From CAYSPS01 sp964432975 (GTDB taxonomy: Bacteria > Babelota > Babeliae > Babelales > UBA12409), in assembly GCA_964432975.1 (NCBI GenBank), contig CAYSPS010000001.1, forward strand, positions 1 to 64,000: a DNA stretch of 64,000 bases. Reading direction: 5' to 3'. A program made the translations under genes and the position numbers. The notes below the pieces were generated by a model. That model worked only from the letters and a program-made list of their open reading frames with translations, was not told the origin of the DNA and did not search any database. Below are positions 1-9,027 of the stretch, piece by piece. Numbering within the stretch: position 1 is the stretch's first letter; the number at the start of each line of letters is the position of its first letter.

Positions 1-8
1 AGCCTATT

Positions 9-167
9 CTATTTGAATTTCAGATTAACGCCAGTTGAGTTTTCAGACGCGCTCTTAAAATTGACCGCGTCATCACGGCTAGTTTTTCCTTTGTACACGT
101 CTTGTAAGGTTACGGCATTGATGAGTGAAAAAAGCATGCTGAAAGTAATTAACATTAACTTTTTCAT
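9..167 (-). CDS. Small exported protein, unknown function
   Basis: Encodes 52 residues. The N-terminus is a clear signal peptide: MKK, then a hydrophobic stretch ending at about residue 18 (SLINA). That leaves a mature peptide of only about 34 residues, polar and without cysteine. The start is fixed by an AAGGAG ribosome binding site seven bases upstream of the ATG at 167; an in-frame start further upstream (209) has no such site. It lies downstream of mutS on the same strand, separated by an AT-rich spacer of about 200 bases, so it probably has its own promoter. I do not recognise a family. Confidence 0.6.
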   Translation of the reverse strand: MKKLMLITFSMLFSLINAVTLQDVYKGKTSRDDAVNFKSASENSTGVNLKFK

Positions 168-363
168 AAAAACTCCTTTTTTAGACCGTCTAACCATTTT
201 ATTTAACAAGCCTGGTTGAGTTTATAGCTTTTTTTGGTTCTATGCGACAACCTCCTTTGTAAAATCTTAAATAACAACTTTCACTTATGATCATAATAAC
301 ATTGCTGCACCACCAAAAGCAATAGTTTTTGTAATTTTTTTTAAAATTAGAAATTATTTTTAA

Positions 364-2952
364 TTACTGCTCGTTGTGCGCTTGGCAACGCTTGCAGAGC
401 TCATACATAAGCTCGTGGGCCTGGCGGGGGGAAAGCTCATCGGGATTAATGCTTGCAAGAATTTTTTGAAATTGGTGACAGGTTGGGCAGGCGTGGACTG
501 GTTGAATGGTAACTGGCGCTGGCGCAGGGGGCTGTAAGGTTGGCGCAGCTGGATTATTTTGGAGCGGTAATTGGTGCAAAAGTTCTTGCGCTCGTTCAAT
601 AATTGTTTCTGGTACGTTGGCAAGGCGTGCAACATGTATGCCAAAGCTGCCGGGTGCTGTGCCGCGTATGATCGTGTGTAAAAATAAGATGCGCCCGTCT
701 TTTTGTGCACAGGCGGTGTGATAATTTACAATGCCGGGCAAGCGTTCCAGGCTGGTAAGCTCATGATAATGTGTAGCGAATAAACATAAAGCGCCAACGT
801 GTTGATGCAAATACTCGATCACGGCATGTGCGATTGCCATGCCGTCATACGTGCTTGTGCCGCGGCCAACCTCATCGAGTATAACCAAACTTTTCGTTGT
901 TGCTTGCGTGCAAATGGCGGCAGTTTCTTCCATTTCAACCAAAAACGTACTTTTGCCATGTGCAACATTGTCTCCGGCACCAATGCGGGTAAAAATACGA
1001 TCAAAAATAGGGATTTGAGCGCTTTGAGCTGGTACAAAGGAGCCGCAATGCGCCATCAGGCTGATGAGGGCAACTTGGCGCAAATATGTTGACTTTCCAC
1101 CCATATTAGGGCCGGTAATAATCCAAAGTCGCTCGTGCTCATGCATAGTGCAACTATTGGCAATAAAGTTTGCACCTAAATTGCGGCTTACCACCGGATG
1201 CATGCCATTGGTAATAATAAGTGTACGAGGGGTTGCTGTTTCAGAACCTATTTCAGGACAACAATAATTGTTGTCATATGCAGCAAAAGCAAAGCCAAGC
1301 AGTGCATCAAGCATGGCGAGCGCATGCGCCATGGCACGTAGCTGCGGCAATGCATTTTCAACCGTTTGTTTGATGTCATCATAAACGTGCAGCTCAAGTA
1401 TGTTTATGTGTGTACGCGCACGCAAAAGCTGTTGCTCGATTTCACGTAGCTCGGGCATATTAAAGCGTTCAACGTTTGCAAGTGTTTGTTGTCGTTCATA
1501 ATCAGGTGGAACCAGGGGCAAGTTTGGCTTGGTAATTTCGATGTAGTACCCTTGCACGTTATTGTAGCGAATCTTGAGTGAACTAATCCCCGTGCGTTCT
1601 TGTTGCGCACGTTCAAGGGCAAGAATACGTTCATGCGTATGCGTGAGCGTTTCACGCATTGTATCAAGCTCATGATTAAAGCCATTTTTAATGATCCATT
1701 CTTTCGTTTGATCGTCATTAAGCGCGCTTGTGAGCAGATTCAAAAGTTCTTGCTGTTCCTGCGTATATTCATGTATACGTGCCAAAAGCTTACTTGGGGG
1801 AAGCTGGCTGAGATGATGACCAATCTGAGGTAGGCACATGATGGCGTGTTTAATGTGCACATAATCGTGCAGGTGCGCACGTCTGAGCGCTATGCGTCCA
1901 ACAACGCGCTCCAGGTCGCCAACGGTGCGCAATAGTTCTGCTAATTCTTGGCTGATGGCGATGTGTTGCACGAGTATTTGCACGCTTTCAAGTCGTTGAT
2001 TAATCAATTGTGCATTAATGAGTGGACTGACAATCCATTTTTTGATCAATCGCGATCCCATGGCAGTATGTGCCTGATCAAGTATTTCAAAGAGTGTGTT
2101 TTTTGTGCCGCCGTCTTGCATATTGCGCACGAGTTCAAGATTGCGCATAGTTGCGCTATCAAGAATAAGAAAATCAGCGCTGTTATATACATTTAATTTT
2201 TTACAGTACGTAAGCGCACGCGGTTGGTTTTTGTGCAAATACCAATAAAGTTGTTGTAGCGCATGGTAAAGGACTGATGCATGATTATGTGCAAGCGGGT
2301 GGCTTGTGAGTATGTTATCAATCCACGCGGGTTGTTGCGCTTGATCCGCCTGTGCTGGCGAGCTTAAAGCAAAACCATTTTTAATGAGCCATTCGCGCCA
2401 TTCTTGTGCATGCGGACCGTCGACAATAACTTCATCAGGCATAAATCGCTCAAGTTGTGCATCGAGCGCGCGCGTGTCTTGAAGATCAAGCGTTGTTGCA
2501 GATAAGTGTCCGGTAAGTACTTCCAGAACAACAAAGCCACCATGTGTTTTTGTGCAAAAAAGTGAACATAAATACGAGACACGTTTGTCATCAAGTAAGC
2601 TGCGCTCAGTAAGTGTTGCGGGTGTAAGGACGCGTGTAACGCCACGTTTAACAACGGTGCCAGGACGTGCGTCTTCAAGTTGATCTGCAATGGCAACATG
2701 TAAACCGGCTTTAATGAGCCTGCTTAAGTAGTGATTGATCGCATGAATTGGTACGCCGCACAGCGGAATTGGTTTTTCTTTGTGTACGCCGCGCTGTGTG
2801 AGTGCGATGCCTAAAATGGGTGCTGCGCACAGCGCATCATCAAAAAATAATTCATAAAAATCCCCGACCTGAAAGAGCAAGATTGTATCTGGGTATTGTA
2901 CCTTGATGCTGAAATATTGCTCCATTAGCGGGGTGGCTTTTTGCCCGCTCAT
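364..2952 (-). CDS. mutS: DNA mismatch repair protein MutS
   Basis: MutS binds mismatched base pairs and uses ATP to recruit repair. The N-terminal mismatch-sensing motif GDFYELF (Phe-x-Glu) lies near residue 30. The Walker A loop TGPNMGGKST is near residue 614, DEVGRGTST near 692, and FATHYHEL follows. At 862 residues it has the usual length for MutS1. The C-terminus keeps the PDELSPRQA element typical of the MutS tail, but it is bracketed by CPTC and CKRC, which looks like an added metal site. I start at the ATG at 2952, five bases past the stop of the upstream gene. An alternative in-frame start at 3009 would overlap that gene by more than 50 bases. It is the last gene of a minus-strand operon with exported proteins of unknown function. 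Confidence 0.97.
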   Translation of the reverse strand: MSGQKATPLMEQYFSIKVQYPDTILLFQVGDFYELFFDDALCAAPILGIALTQRGVHKEKPIPLCGVPIHAINHYLSRLIKAGLHVAIADQLEDARPGTVVKRGVTRVLTPATLTERSLLDDKRVSYLCSLFCTKTHGGFVVLEVLTGHLSATTLDLQDTRALDAQLERFMPDEVIVDGPHAQEWREWLIKNGFALSSPAQADQAQQPAWIDNILTSHPLAHNHASVLYHALQQLYWYLHKNQPRALTYCKKLNVYNSADFLILDSATMRNLELVRNMQDGGTKNTLFEILDQAHTAMGSRLIKKWIVSPLINAQLINQRLESVQILVQHIAISQELAELLRTVGDLERVVGRIALRRAHLHDYVHIKHAIMCLPQIGHHLSQLPPSKLLARIHEYTQEQQELLNLLTSALNDDQTKEWIIKNGFNHELDTMRETLTHTHERILALERAQQERTGISSLKIRYNNVQGYYIEITKPNLPLVPPDYERQQTLANVERFNMPELREIEQQLLRARTHINILELHVYDDIKQTVENALPQLRAMAHALAMLDALLGFAFAAYDNNYCCPEIGSETATPRTLIITNGMHPVVSRNLGANFIANSCTMHEHERLWIITGPNMGGKSTYLRQVALISLMAHCGSFVPAQSAQIPIFDRIFTRIGAGDNVAHGKSTFLVEMEETAAICTQATTKSLVILDEVGRGTSTYDGMAIAHAVIEYLHQHVGALCLFATHYHELTSLERLPGIVNYHTACAQKDGRILFLHTIIRGTAPGSFGIHVARLANVPETIIERAQELLHQLPLQNNPAAPTLQPPAPAPVTIQPVHACPTCHQFQKILASINPDELSPRQAHELMYELCKRCQAHNEQ

Positions 2953-2956
2953 TTTG

Positions 2957-5734
2957 TTATGTGTTTGTTCTTTCACGCAGCGCACCAACCAATGGTTTGA
3001 TTTCAGCAAAATCCGTGAATAATGGTTGACGGAGGCTGATATTTAAATACTTTGATAGCATTACATCATGCCATATTCTCAGCGCGCAGACAAAGTCTTG
3101 TTGATTGCCATAGCGAACCATGAGTTTATCGCGTGGGCTTTTGAGGTTCATGTGAAGTGTTGCAAGAGCTTGGATAACGACTTGTACGGTTTGATAGTTT
3201 ATTTGTACTGGTTGCGGCGCGCGCATATCGCGTGGCTCTGCCAACAGCGTACCCCACAAGTTATTGGTGTCTAATTCATCACAGAATTTTTCAAGTGGCA
3301 CGAAAAGCGCCGCGGCTTCTTGTCCGTATTGTTGTTGATACTGCGTACGAATAATTTTTTCTACCCATTGACGTGCGTAGGAAACTTTAGAAGCCTCATC
3401 TTTGGACATACCAAATTGTGCAAGTTCATAAAGCAATGCCGGAGCTTGTTCGCTTAATGGTTCATGTTGATAAAATAATAAATAATATGTGTCATTCTCA
3501 TCTTTTTTCACGAGTAATGCTTCTTTATATGATTCATACATTTCGGGTACGATAAGACCCACAATGTGCTCGTACCACATGCGTCGAGCCTGTTCGCTCA
3601 ATGTAGTAACGAGTGCTTGATCAAGTTCATACGCTTTGAGCGAACGAATTACATTGAGTTTAAGTCCATTTTTGAGTGTGCAGGTGCGCCGGTCCTGAGC
3701 AAATGATGCGATAGGTGCTTCAAGTTGCGTCCATAAATCACGAATCGTGTCTTGTGGGTGATACTGTGCCGTGAGTGAACGCACAAGTTCTGCAAGTTGT
3801 GCAAAGCGTGTTACGCTAAAACGCGAGACAGCTTCGTAAAATGCACTGTATTGATAATGTGAAATAGTAGCTATTTCTTGTTCGATGCGAATGCGAGAAC
3901 GTGTCAAAACTTCATTGAGTTCTGGTGCGTGATTTTTTTGTAAATCATTAATTGCTGTACGCAATTGCTCATGGACGCGTATAGACGAAAGATTTTGAAT
4001 GTCGGTGCCGCTGTTGTTGATGATGGTGCCATAGACGACCCACCGTAACAACGTTTCCAAGTATAAATTTCGTTCAAGCTGGTCTTTATAGTCGGTGAAT
4101 AATGGGTACAGTTCATGTTGATGCGCAAAGTTGTTATATGTGCTGTGTGGTAAGTCAAAGTCATCGTGGTAAAATTCTTTGAGCTGTTGGACAAAATAAT
4201 TAATACGCACCGTTTCGCGCGATGTGCGGGTATACATGCCCAAAAAGTCGATCAGTACGAGGTGTTTAACGCCTGCCTTAGTAAGCTGATTTGTCAAATC
4301 ATGCATAAAATGTTCATAGCGCATGGGCATTGCCAGCCCGCGATCAAAAATCATGAGCTCGGGTTCTTTGATTTTTAAGCCCTGAGAGTGTGCTTGATCA
4401 AAGGGGACAAGCAGCCGTATTTGGCGCGCATCATGTATATTAAATACGACATGTTTATCGGCAATCAAACATGGGCACCAGCACGGATGTTTGTTGCATT
4501 GTATTGCAATATTCACGACATGGTCTTCGATGGTTTCGATTGTGCCGCCTGCGCGCAATTGTTCTTGCTTTTTATTAAATTGTGCACGCAGTTCATGCTG
4601 ATGCGCTTGAATATGTGTGTATAAATCTGATTTATCTTTTTTACTGAGTGTGCTGAATCCAAGATCAATGTACACAGAGCCTTCTGGTTTTGCACAGTAG
4701 TGACTTACTTGTGCGGGTAAATCAGCAATGATTACGTTATCTGAATATTGGTAGAGCGTTGCGCGTTGCGATGATGCGTTACTGAAGTGTTGATATTTAT
4801 CAAATTGTGCGCCATGCTGTTGCCAATTTATGATATTGCCCAAAAGGGTACTTTTACCAACGCCATCAACAAAGCTCCAAAAAACATAGGCAGTTTTTTC
4901 GTTCTGAATTGGTTGTAGTTCTTGAACAAATCGTTTAACAAACACTTGTGCATTGCGGGTGACCGCTGCCGGTTGTGCTTCCGTAGTTTCGATAGGATAA
5001 GTTAAGTCTGGACCGACAAAAAGCGTTTTGACTGCAATAGGACTTTGCGCCAAATGTTTGACATAATAAAGCGAAAATAAAATGTCTTGTGTGGCGATGG
5101 TTTTTGCCTGACTATTTTTGCTTTCTGCCTCATAAAGCGATTGCCAAAAATTGATGAGGTAGCGAAAGATTGCGCTCATATCTCCAATGCGCACATGTTG
5201 TTGCATGCCACTTTGATATGCGCTGACAAAATTATGCCATTGCCCGAGCGCATGTTCGCGCACAATTTCAGTATTTGGGGCAAAAAGTTCGACATCGTCG
5301 GCTTGTATGTGTTGCACAAGAGCGGTGCGCTGTGCGCCAGCATCTTTAAAAAGATACCCGGTAAGCAAGCCAAATAAATTGGCTGCTGCAAATTCCCAGC
5401 CGCTGTTAGTTTTTGTAACCGCTTCATCGCAAATTTGTGCATGTGAAAGACAATCGAAGTAATGTGGAACGGCGTTATGTTCATAGCCCATAATAAGTAC
5501 GCGATGATCGATGGCAAATGTGTGTTGTGTTAAATAATTTTCAAGTTGTTGCAGCGATGCTTGTGTTTTGCTTAAAATATAAGGATGATATTCCCGCGTA
5601 AAGCGTCCCTCAGGGTTAAAGGCGTAGCCATCGATAAAACTCTTGGCGAATGTCGCAAAATCGGTGTGTGCATAAGTTATTAGTGGGAATGCATATAAAA
5701 AGCTGAGGGCAAGAGCGTGTATTTTTTTTAGCAT
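2957..5734 (-). CDS. Large exported protein with a P-loop-like motif
   Basis: Encodes 925 residues with a signal peptide at residues 1-22 (cleavage near TYA-H). Near residues 286-296 is VDGVGKSTLLG, resembling the P-loop of thymidylate-kinase-like NTPases (DGxGKST), although the first glycine of a strict Walker A motif is replaced. Further on, a hydrophobic strand ending in aspartate (NVIIADLP) could serve as a Walker B-like element. The rest is helix-rich and polar with no family I recognise. It overlaps the preceding gene (5728-6501) by seven bases and mutS follows four bases later, so the genes are translationally coupled. A nucleotide-binding motif in an apparently exported protein is unusual. 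The motif could also be fortuitous. Confidence 0.75.
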   Translation of the reverse strand: MLKKIHALALSFLYAFPLITYAHTDFATFAKSFIDGYAFNPEGRFTREYHPYILSKTQASLQQLENYLTQHTFAIDHRVLIMGYEHNAVPHYFDCLSHAQICDEAVTKTNSGWEFAAANLFGLLTGYLFKDAGAQRTALVQHIQADDVELFAPNTEIVREHALGQWHNFVSAYQSGMQQHVRIGDMSAIFRYLINFWQSLYEAESKNSQAKTIATQDILFSLYYVKHLAQSPIAVKTLFVGPDLTYPIETTEAQPAAVTRNAQVFVKRFVQELQPIQNEKTAYVFWSFVDGVGKSTLLGNIINWQQHGAQFDKYQHFSNASSQRATLYQYSDNVIIADLPAQVSHYCAKPEGSVYIDLGFSTLSKKDKSDLYTHIQAHQHELRAQFNKKQEQLRAGGTIETIEDHVVNIAIQCNKHPCWCPCLIADKHVVFNIHDARQIRLLVPFDQAHSQGLKIKEPELMIFDRGLAMPMRYEHFMHDLTNQLTKAGVKHLVLIDFLGMYTRTSRETVRINYFVQQLKEFYHDDFDLPHSTYNNFAHQHELYPLFTDYKDQLERNLYLETLLRWVVYGTIINNSGTDIQNLSSIRVHEQLRTAINDLQKNHAPELNEVLTRSRIRIEQEIATISHYQYSAFYEAVSRFSVTRFAQLAELVRSLTAQYHPQDTIRDLWTQLEAPIASFAQDRRTCTLKNGLKLNVIRSLKAYELDQALVTTLSEQARRMWYEHIVGLIVPEMYESYKEALLVKKDENDTYYLLFYQHEPLSEQAPALLYELAQFGMSKDEASKVSYARQWVEKIIRTQYQQQYGQEAAALFVPLEKFCDELDTNNLWGTLLAEPRDMRAPQPVQINYQTVQVVIQALATLHMNLKSPRDKLMVRYGNQQDFVCALRIWHDVMLSKYLNISLRQPLFTDFAEIKPLVGALRERTNT

Positions 5735-6501
5735 GTTGCTTTCGCCTCATCTTCAAGCTGCGCAAGTAAGCGCATGATCGTTGATTGAATTACCGATTGT
5801 GTGCGTTCATAATGATATGCAAGTGCTCGCGCTTGATGAGCCGCAGGTTGTGCTTTGTGACAACACAAGTGATATATTTCTTCAAGTTCGATGGTAAATC
5901 GTGCAAGCGCAGTTGCATGGGCACTGATCAATTGTGGCTCTTCGTAAAGATAGTTAAGCTGACGTAAAATAACATTCACGAGTTGCTCAAAAAAAAATTG
6001 ATAAAAATTGATAAATGCATTGGAATCGTATTGCGCAATAAAATCTGGTAATGGTACAAAATTATCTGCGCGAGCATCATTTACTGGCGGTAAATCTTTT
6101 TTTTCAATGAGGCGGTTATTGCCTACATCAACCGCATATTTATGTAAAAATGCATGATATGCGCGACATTCAGTGATCCAAAACATATCGCGGCTTTCGT
6201 GCATATAACGCTCGATCGTGCTGTATGCGTGTGTACGCTGTTGGGCATATTCACGTGGATCATTATGCGCATAAAACCAGCGCTCATTCGCGCTCGCCAG
6301 AAAATCGCTCACTTGGTGCCACGCGAGAGTAAATGTTGTAACATCCATACGTGCAAATTCTTTGCAGATCCAGCCAGCGCTCCAGTAGTACCTTTGCAGA
6401 TCATGTATAAAAGTGACAAGCTGCTCCTGTGCGTGCGGTGTATCGGCCTTGGTTAAAGCTATTGTACAAATTAGTGTGCAAAAAAATTGTTTACACTTCA
6501 T
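5728..6501 (-). CDS. Exported protein, unknown function
   Basis: Encodes 257 residues starting with a signal peptide (MKCKQFFCTLICTIALTKA). The mature part is helix-rich with many aromatic residues (YYW, FYQFFFEQ) and no recognisable catalytic motif. It sits between two other exported proteins. Eight bases separate it from the upstream gene and its 3' end overlaps the downstream 925-residue protein by seven bases. This suggests the products are made in fixed ratio and may work together. I do not recognise a family. Confidence 0.7.
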   Translation of the reverse strand: MKCKQFFCTLICTIALTKADTPHAQEQLVTFIHDLQRYYWSAGWICKEFARMDVTTFTLAWHQVSDFLASANERWFYAHNDPREYAQQRTHAYSTIERYMHESRDMFWITECRAYHAFLHKYAVDVGNNRLIEKKDLPPVNDARADNFVPLPDFIAQYDSNAFINFYQFFFEQLVNVILRQLNYLYEEPQLISAHATALARFTIELEEIYHLCCHKAQPAAHQARALAYHYERTQSVIQSTIMRLLAQLEDEAKATC

Positions 6502-6509
6502 AATACTTT

Positions 6510-7655
6510 TTAAGCAAGTATTGGATTAATCTCTAATGTTAAGCACCACTCTTTAAGCAGCTTTGTATATGCGTATACCTGTGCGAGTATATGCTCAGAT
6601 GGTTGCATGGCGTTCTGTTGCGGGTCAAGCAATTGCGGTAATTTTTGAGCGAGCGCATTGGTGTGCGTGATAATATCACTGATAAATGTACGCAATTGCT
6701 CGCGCATGGTTGGTGATGCAGTTTGCGCGTTTGCATGTTTATAGGTAAGGTACCCTAAACAGTGTGTGAGCGCGGCAATTAATTCATTCCATGAGTTGAT
6801 AAACTGACTGCGTACTGCGGTGCGTGCTTGGGCCGATAATTGTGCGCCATAACCTGCAAGCAACTGAAGCTTGACGAGTTCATCAAATGTGTTGAGTGGT
6901 ACATATTGGGAAGCCAGTGTTGGATGTGGTTGCGTATGCGCGGTAACAACAGGAATGTGTTGATGATTGCCAAGTTCGGCGCCTTGTGCAATCGTCGTTT
7001 GCCAATTAATATGCGTATTTTTTAGAATTTCAAATGTTGGCGTATCCGTTCCCTCAAGCAATGCCGCATAGTGCACGACATGTTGACAGCGAGTCTCGAG
7101 CGCAGTTTTTGTTGTAAGCATCCATGGCCAATTGAGTGAGCGATAGTAACGTTCGCATGCATTAACTGTTTTTGTGATCGCCGTTGCCCCAATGGTGTTG
7201 ATTGCAAGAAGTGCAAAACCAGCCGGCAATATGTTTGCAACACTGAATAAACTGTTTTTGGCAAATGTACCGATCGCTCGAATGCTTGAGCCAAGCCATG
7301 AATGAGTGCGCGCAGAAAGCGTTGGCGGTTTATTGGAATTGGACGTATTTGATGTATTTGTTTTCCCCGCAGAGTCTTGGTTAGGGTCAGTTTTTTCGGC
7401 AGGTTTTTGTGGTGTTGCGGGGATGCTTGGCCAGATTTTGTAAAGTCCGTAAATACTTGCAATTGCTAATGCCGTGCCAACGATTGCGGTAACAACACGT
7501 GCACGATACGTGCTTTCAAGTTCACGCTTGATAAGATGTGCATGCGCAGTAATTAATGGCTGCTCCAGACATCTGAATTGTGTTTCCACGTGCGCAGTAT
7601 TGCCATGCGTGTTTAAAAATACGCTCAGCAGAAAGAGACTTAAAAATCTTTTCAT
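6510..7655 (-). CDS. Exported or membrane protein, unknown function
   Basis: Encodes 381 residues. The start is chosen at the ATG at 7655 because GGAGG lies directly upstream; the longer GTG-started reading would include this ribosome binding site in the coding region. A signal peptide covers about residues 1-19 (MKRFLSLFLLSVFLNTHG). Two further hydrophobic segments follow, near 50-70 (IVGTALAIASIYGLYKIW) and 140-165, separated by a Pro/Lys/Asn/Ser-rich linker. The remainder is predicted helical. It is part of the four-gene exported cluster upstream of mutS. No family recognised. Confidence 0.7.
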   Translation of the reverse strand: MKRFLSLFLLSVFLNTHGNTAHVETQFRCLEQPLITAHAHLIKRELESTYRARVVTAIVGTALAIASIYGLYKIWPSIPATPQKPAEKTDPNQDSAGKTNTSNTSNSNKPPTLSARTHSWLGSSIRAIGTFAKNSLFSVANILPAGFALLAINTIGATAITKTVNACERYYRSLNWPWMLTTKTALETRCQHVVHYAALLEGTDTPTFEILKNTHINWQTTIAQGAELGNHQHIPVVTAHTQPHPTLASQYVPLNTFDELVKLQLLAGYGAQLSAQARTAVRSQFINSWNELIAALTHCLGYLTYKHANAQTASPTMREQLRTFISDIITHTNALAQKLPQLLDPQQNAMQPSEHILAQVYAYTKLLKEWCLTLEINPILA

Positions 7656-7688
7656 TGCATCCTCCACTAAAATTATTTCATGAATTAC

Positions 7689-8882
7689 TTACAACGGTGG
7701 CAACATGCCAGGATAACTTGCAGGTGCTGGTGCCAGGCTGCTTACTGCTTGGCCGGGTTTGTTGCGCTGTAATGCAATTGCTTCTTCTTGGTTAATAATT
7801 TGTGCAATGTGTATGAGCGTTTCGCAGCAACTTTTGCTGATGAATTCAAAATCATCTTTTAGGCGTGCGATATCGCCGTCTTCATGGACTTGTTCACAAA
7901 GCGTAATAAGTCGTTTTATATAATTAAGTGCCGTGCTCGTTAAATGTGCAACGGCAGTGCGATCAATACCTTTGAGCTCATCAATGCGCAAAGATGTATT
8001 TTTTGACTTAAGCCAATGCATCGTGCGCCATGCTAGGGCGGCCAATGCGGCATATTTGGCAATGCGAATGCTTTGATTTTTCCAGTTACCGTGCCAAGAC
8101 CAAGCCTGCGCTGCGCGCACGTGGTCGCCTGCTTGCGTATATTGCTTAATACGTTCTATTTTGCTTTGTTCAAGCGCTGGTTCGAGCGCACCCGTACGGT
8201 GCAATGTACCAAGATCTATGGTTTCTACATATGCTAAGTGATCAAAGTGTTCTGGTGAAGTCATTTGCATAGTGTGCCAAAGGGAGCCAAAGCCACTGGC
8301 AATTGCAGCAATATCTAATATTTTTTCGTAACGATTGTTGGTTGGCTGTATTTCTTTTTTGTAATATGCAAGGCGTGTTTCAAGTTGTTGCGCAATGTAC
8401 TCCAAATCGCGTTTAAGCGCTTGCACGCCAAAGGGTATACTTGTAGCAGGTGCCTGTTGTGCTTGGCCTGCTTGCTGTTCTAAAACGTGCGCACGTACAA
8501 CGCGAGCGCCGGCGACAACTTTGCTAATGTGCATGATGTCACGTTCCAAAGTCCATTTAAACCAGACCAGTTCACGTGTTTCAAAGCCACATTCAGTATG
8601 AAAAGCTCGCATAAGCACACGCCAGGTATTAGCCAATATTGTTTGCGCTTTTTTAAGCGGCGACGCGATGAGCGTATTAAGAACTTGGGCCGTGCCACTT
8701 TTTGCTACCTGAGTAATGCCTTGTGCTACGCCAATTTGGGCAGCTTGCATCGGTGCAACATTCGTCCAACTTTGTGCATTAGAAAGTGCTAACAAATCTG
8801 TAAAATCAGCTCGATCGTCAACACCGTACGTACAGTTCACACACACAAGAACAACTGATAACCACCACATACGCATACGCAT
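7689..8882 (-). CDS. Exported helical protein, unknown function
   Basis: Encodes 397 residues from the ATG at 8882, which has GGAG six bases upstream; an in-frame start at 8957 lacks such a site. A signal peptide (MRMRMWWLSVVLVCVNCTYG) is followed by an Ala/Gln-rich helical region and long amphipathic helices. There are weakly hydrophobic segments near residues 205-220 and 285-305. The C-terminus is Pro/Ala-rich. It is the first gene of the exported cluster that runs into mutS (7689, 6510, 5728, 2957, 364), so a promoter probably lies between 8883 and 8970. No family recognised. Confidence 0.68.
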   Translation of the reverse strand: MRMRMWWLSVVLVCVNCTYGVDDRADFTDLLALSNAQSWTNVAPMQAAQIGVAQGITQVAKSGTAQVLNTLIASPLKKAQTILANTWRVLMRAFHTECGFETRELVWFKWTLERDIMHISKVVAGARVVRAHVLEQQAGQAQQAPATSIPFGVQALKRDLEYIAQQLETRLAYYKKEIQPTNNRYEKILDIAAIASGFGSLWHTMQMTSPEHFDHLAYVETIDLGTLHRTGALEPALEQSKIERIKQYTQAGDHVRAAQAWSWHGNWKNQSIRIAKYAALAALAWRTMHWLKSKNTSLRIDELKGIDRTAVAHLTSTALNYIKRLITLCEQVHEDGDIARLKDDFEFISKSCCETLIHIAQIINQEEAIALQRNKPGQAVSSLAPAPASYPGMLPPL

Positions 8883-8970
8883 AATTTCTCCATGAAAGTT
8901 TTTGATAAAATTTAAAACCCCACTATGCCCAACAGTGTAACAGTTTTTTTTGTGCACGTAAAATTTAACC

Positions 8971-9004
8971 TACAAAAAGAGGCCGTGCGCAGCCTCTTTT
9001 TGTA
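8971..9004 (-). terminator. Bidirectional hairpin terminator downstream of the galU-like gene
   Basis: A perfect 13-base-pair stem (TACAAAAAGAGGC against GCCTCTTTTTGTA) closes an eight-base loop. The arms carry A-rich and T-rich flanks, so it can terminate in both directions. It lies just after the stop of the galU-like gene (minus strand) and upstream of the exported-protein operon. Confidence 0.85.
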
Positions 9005-9027
9005 GAATTAATAAACTGATAGAATTT

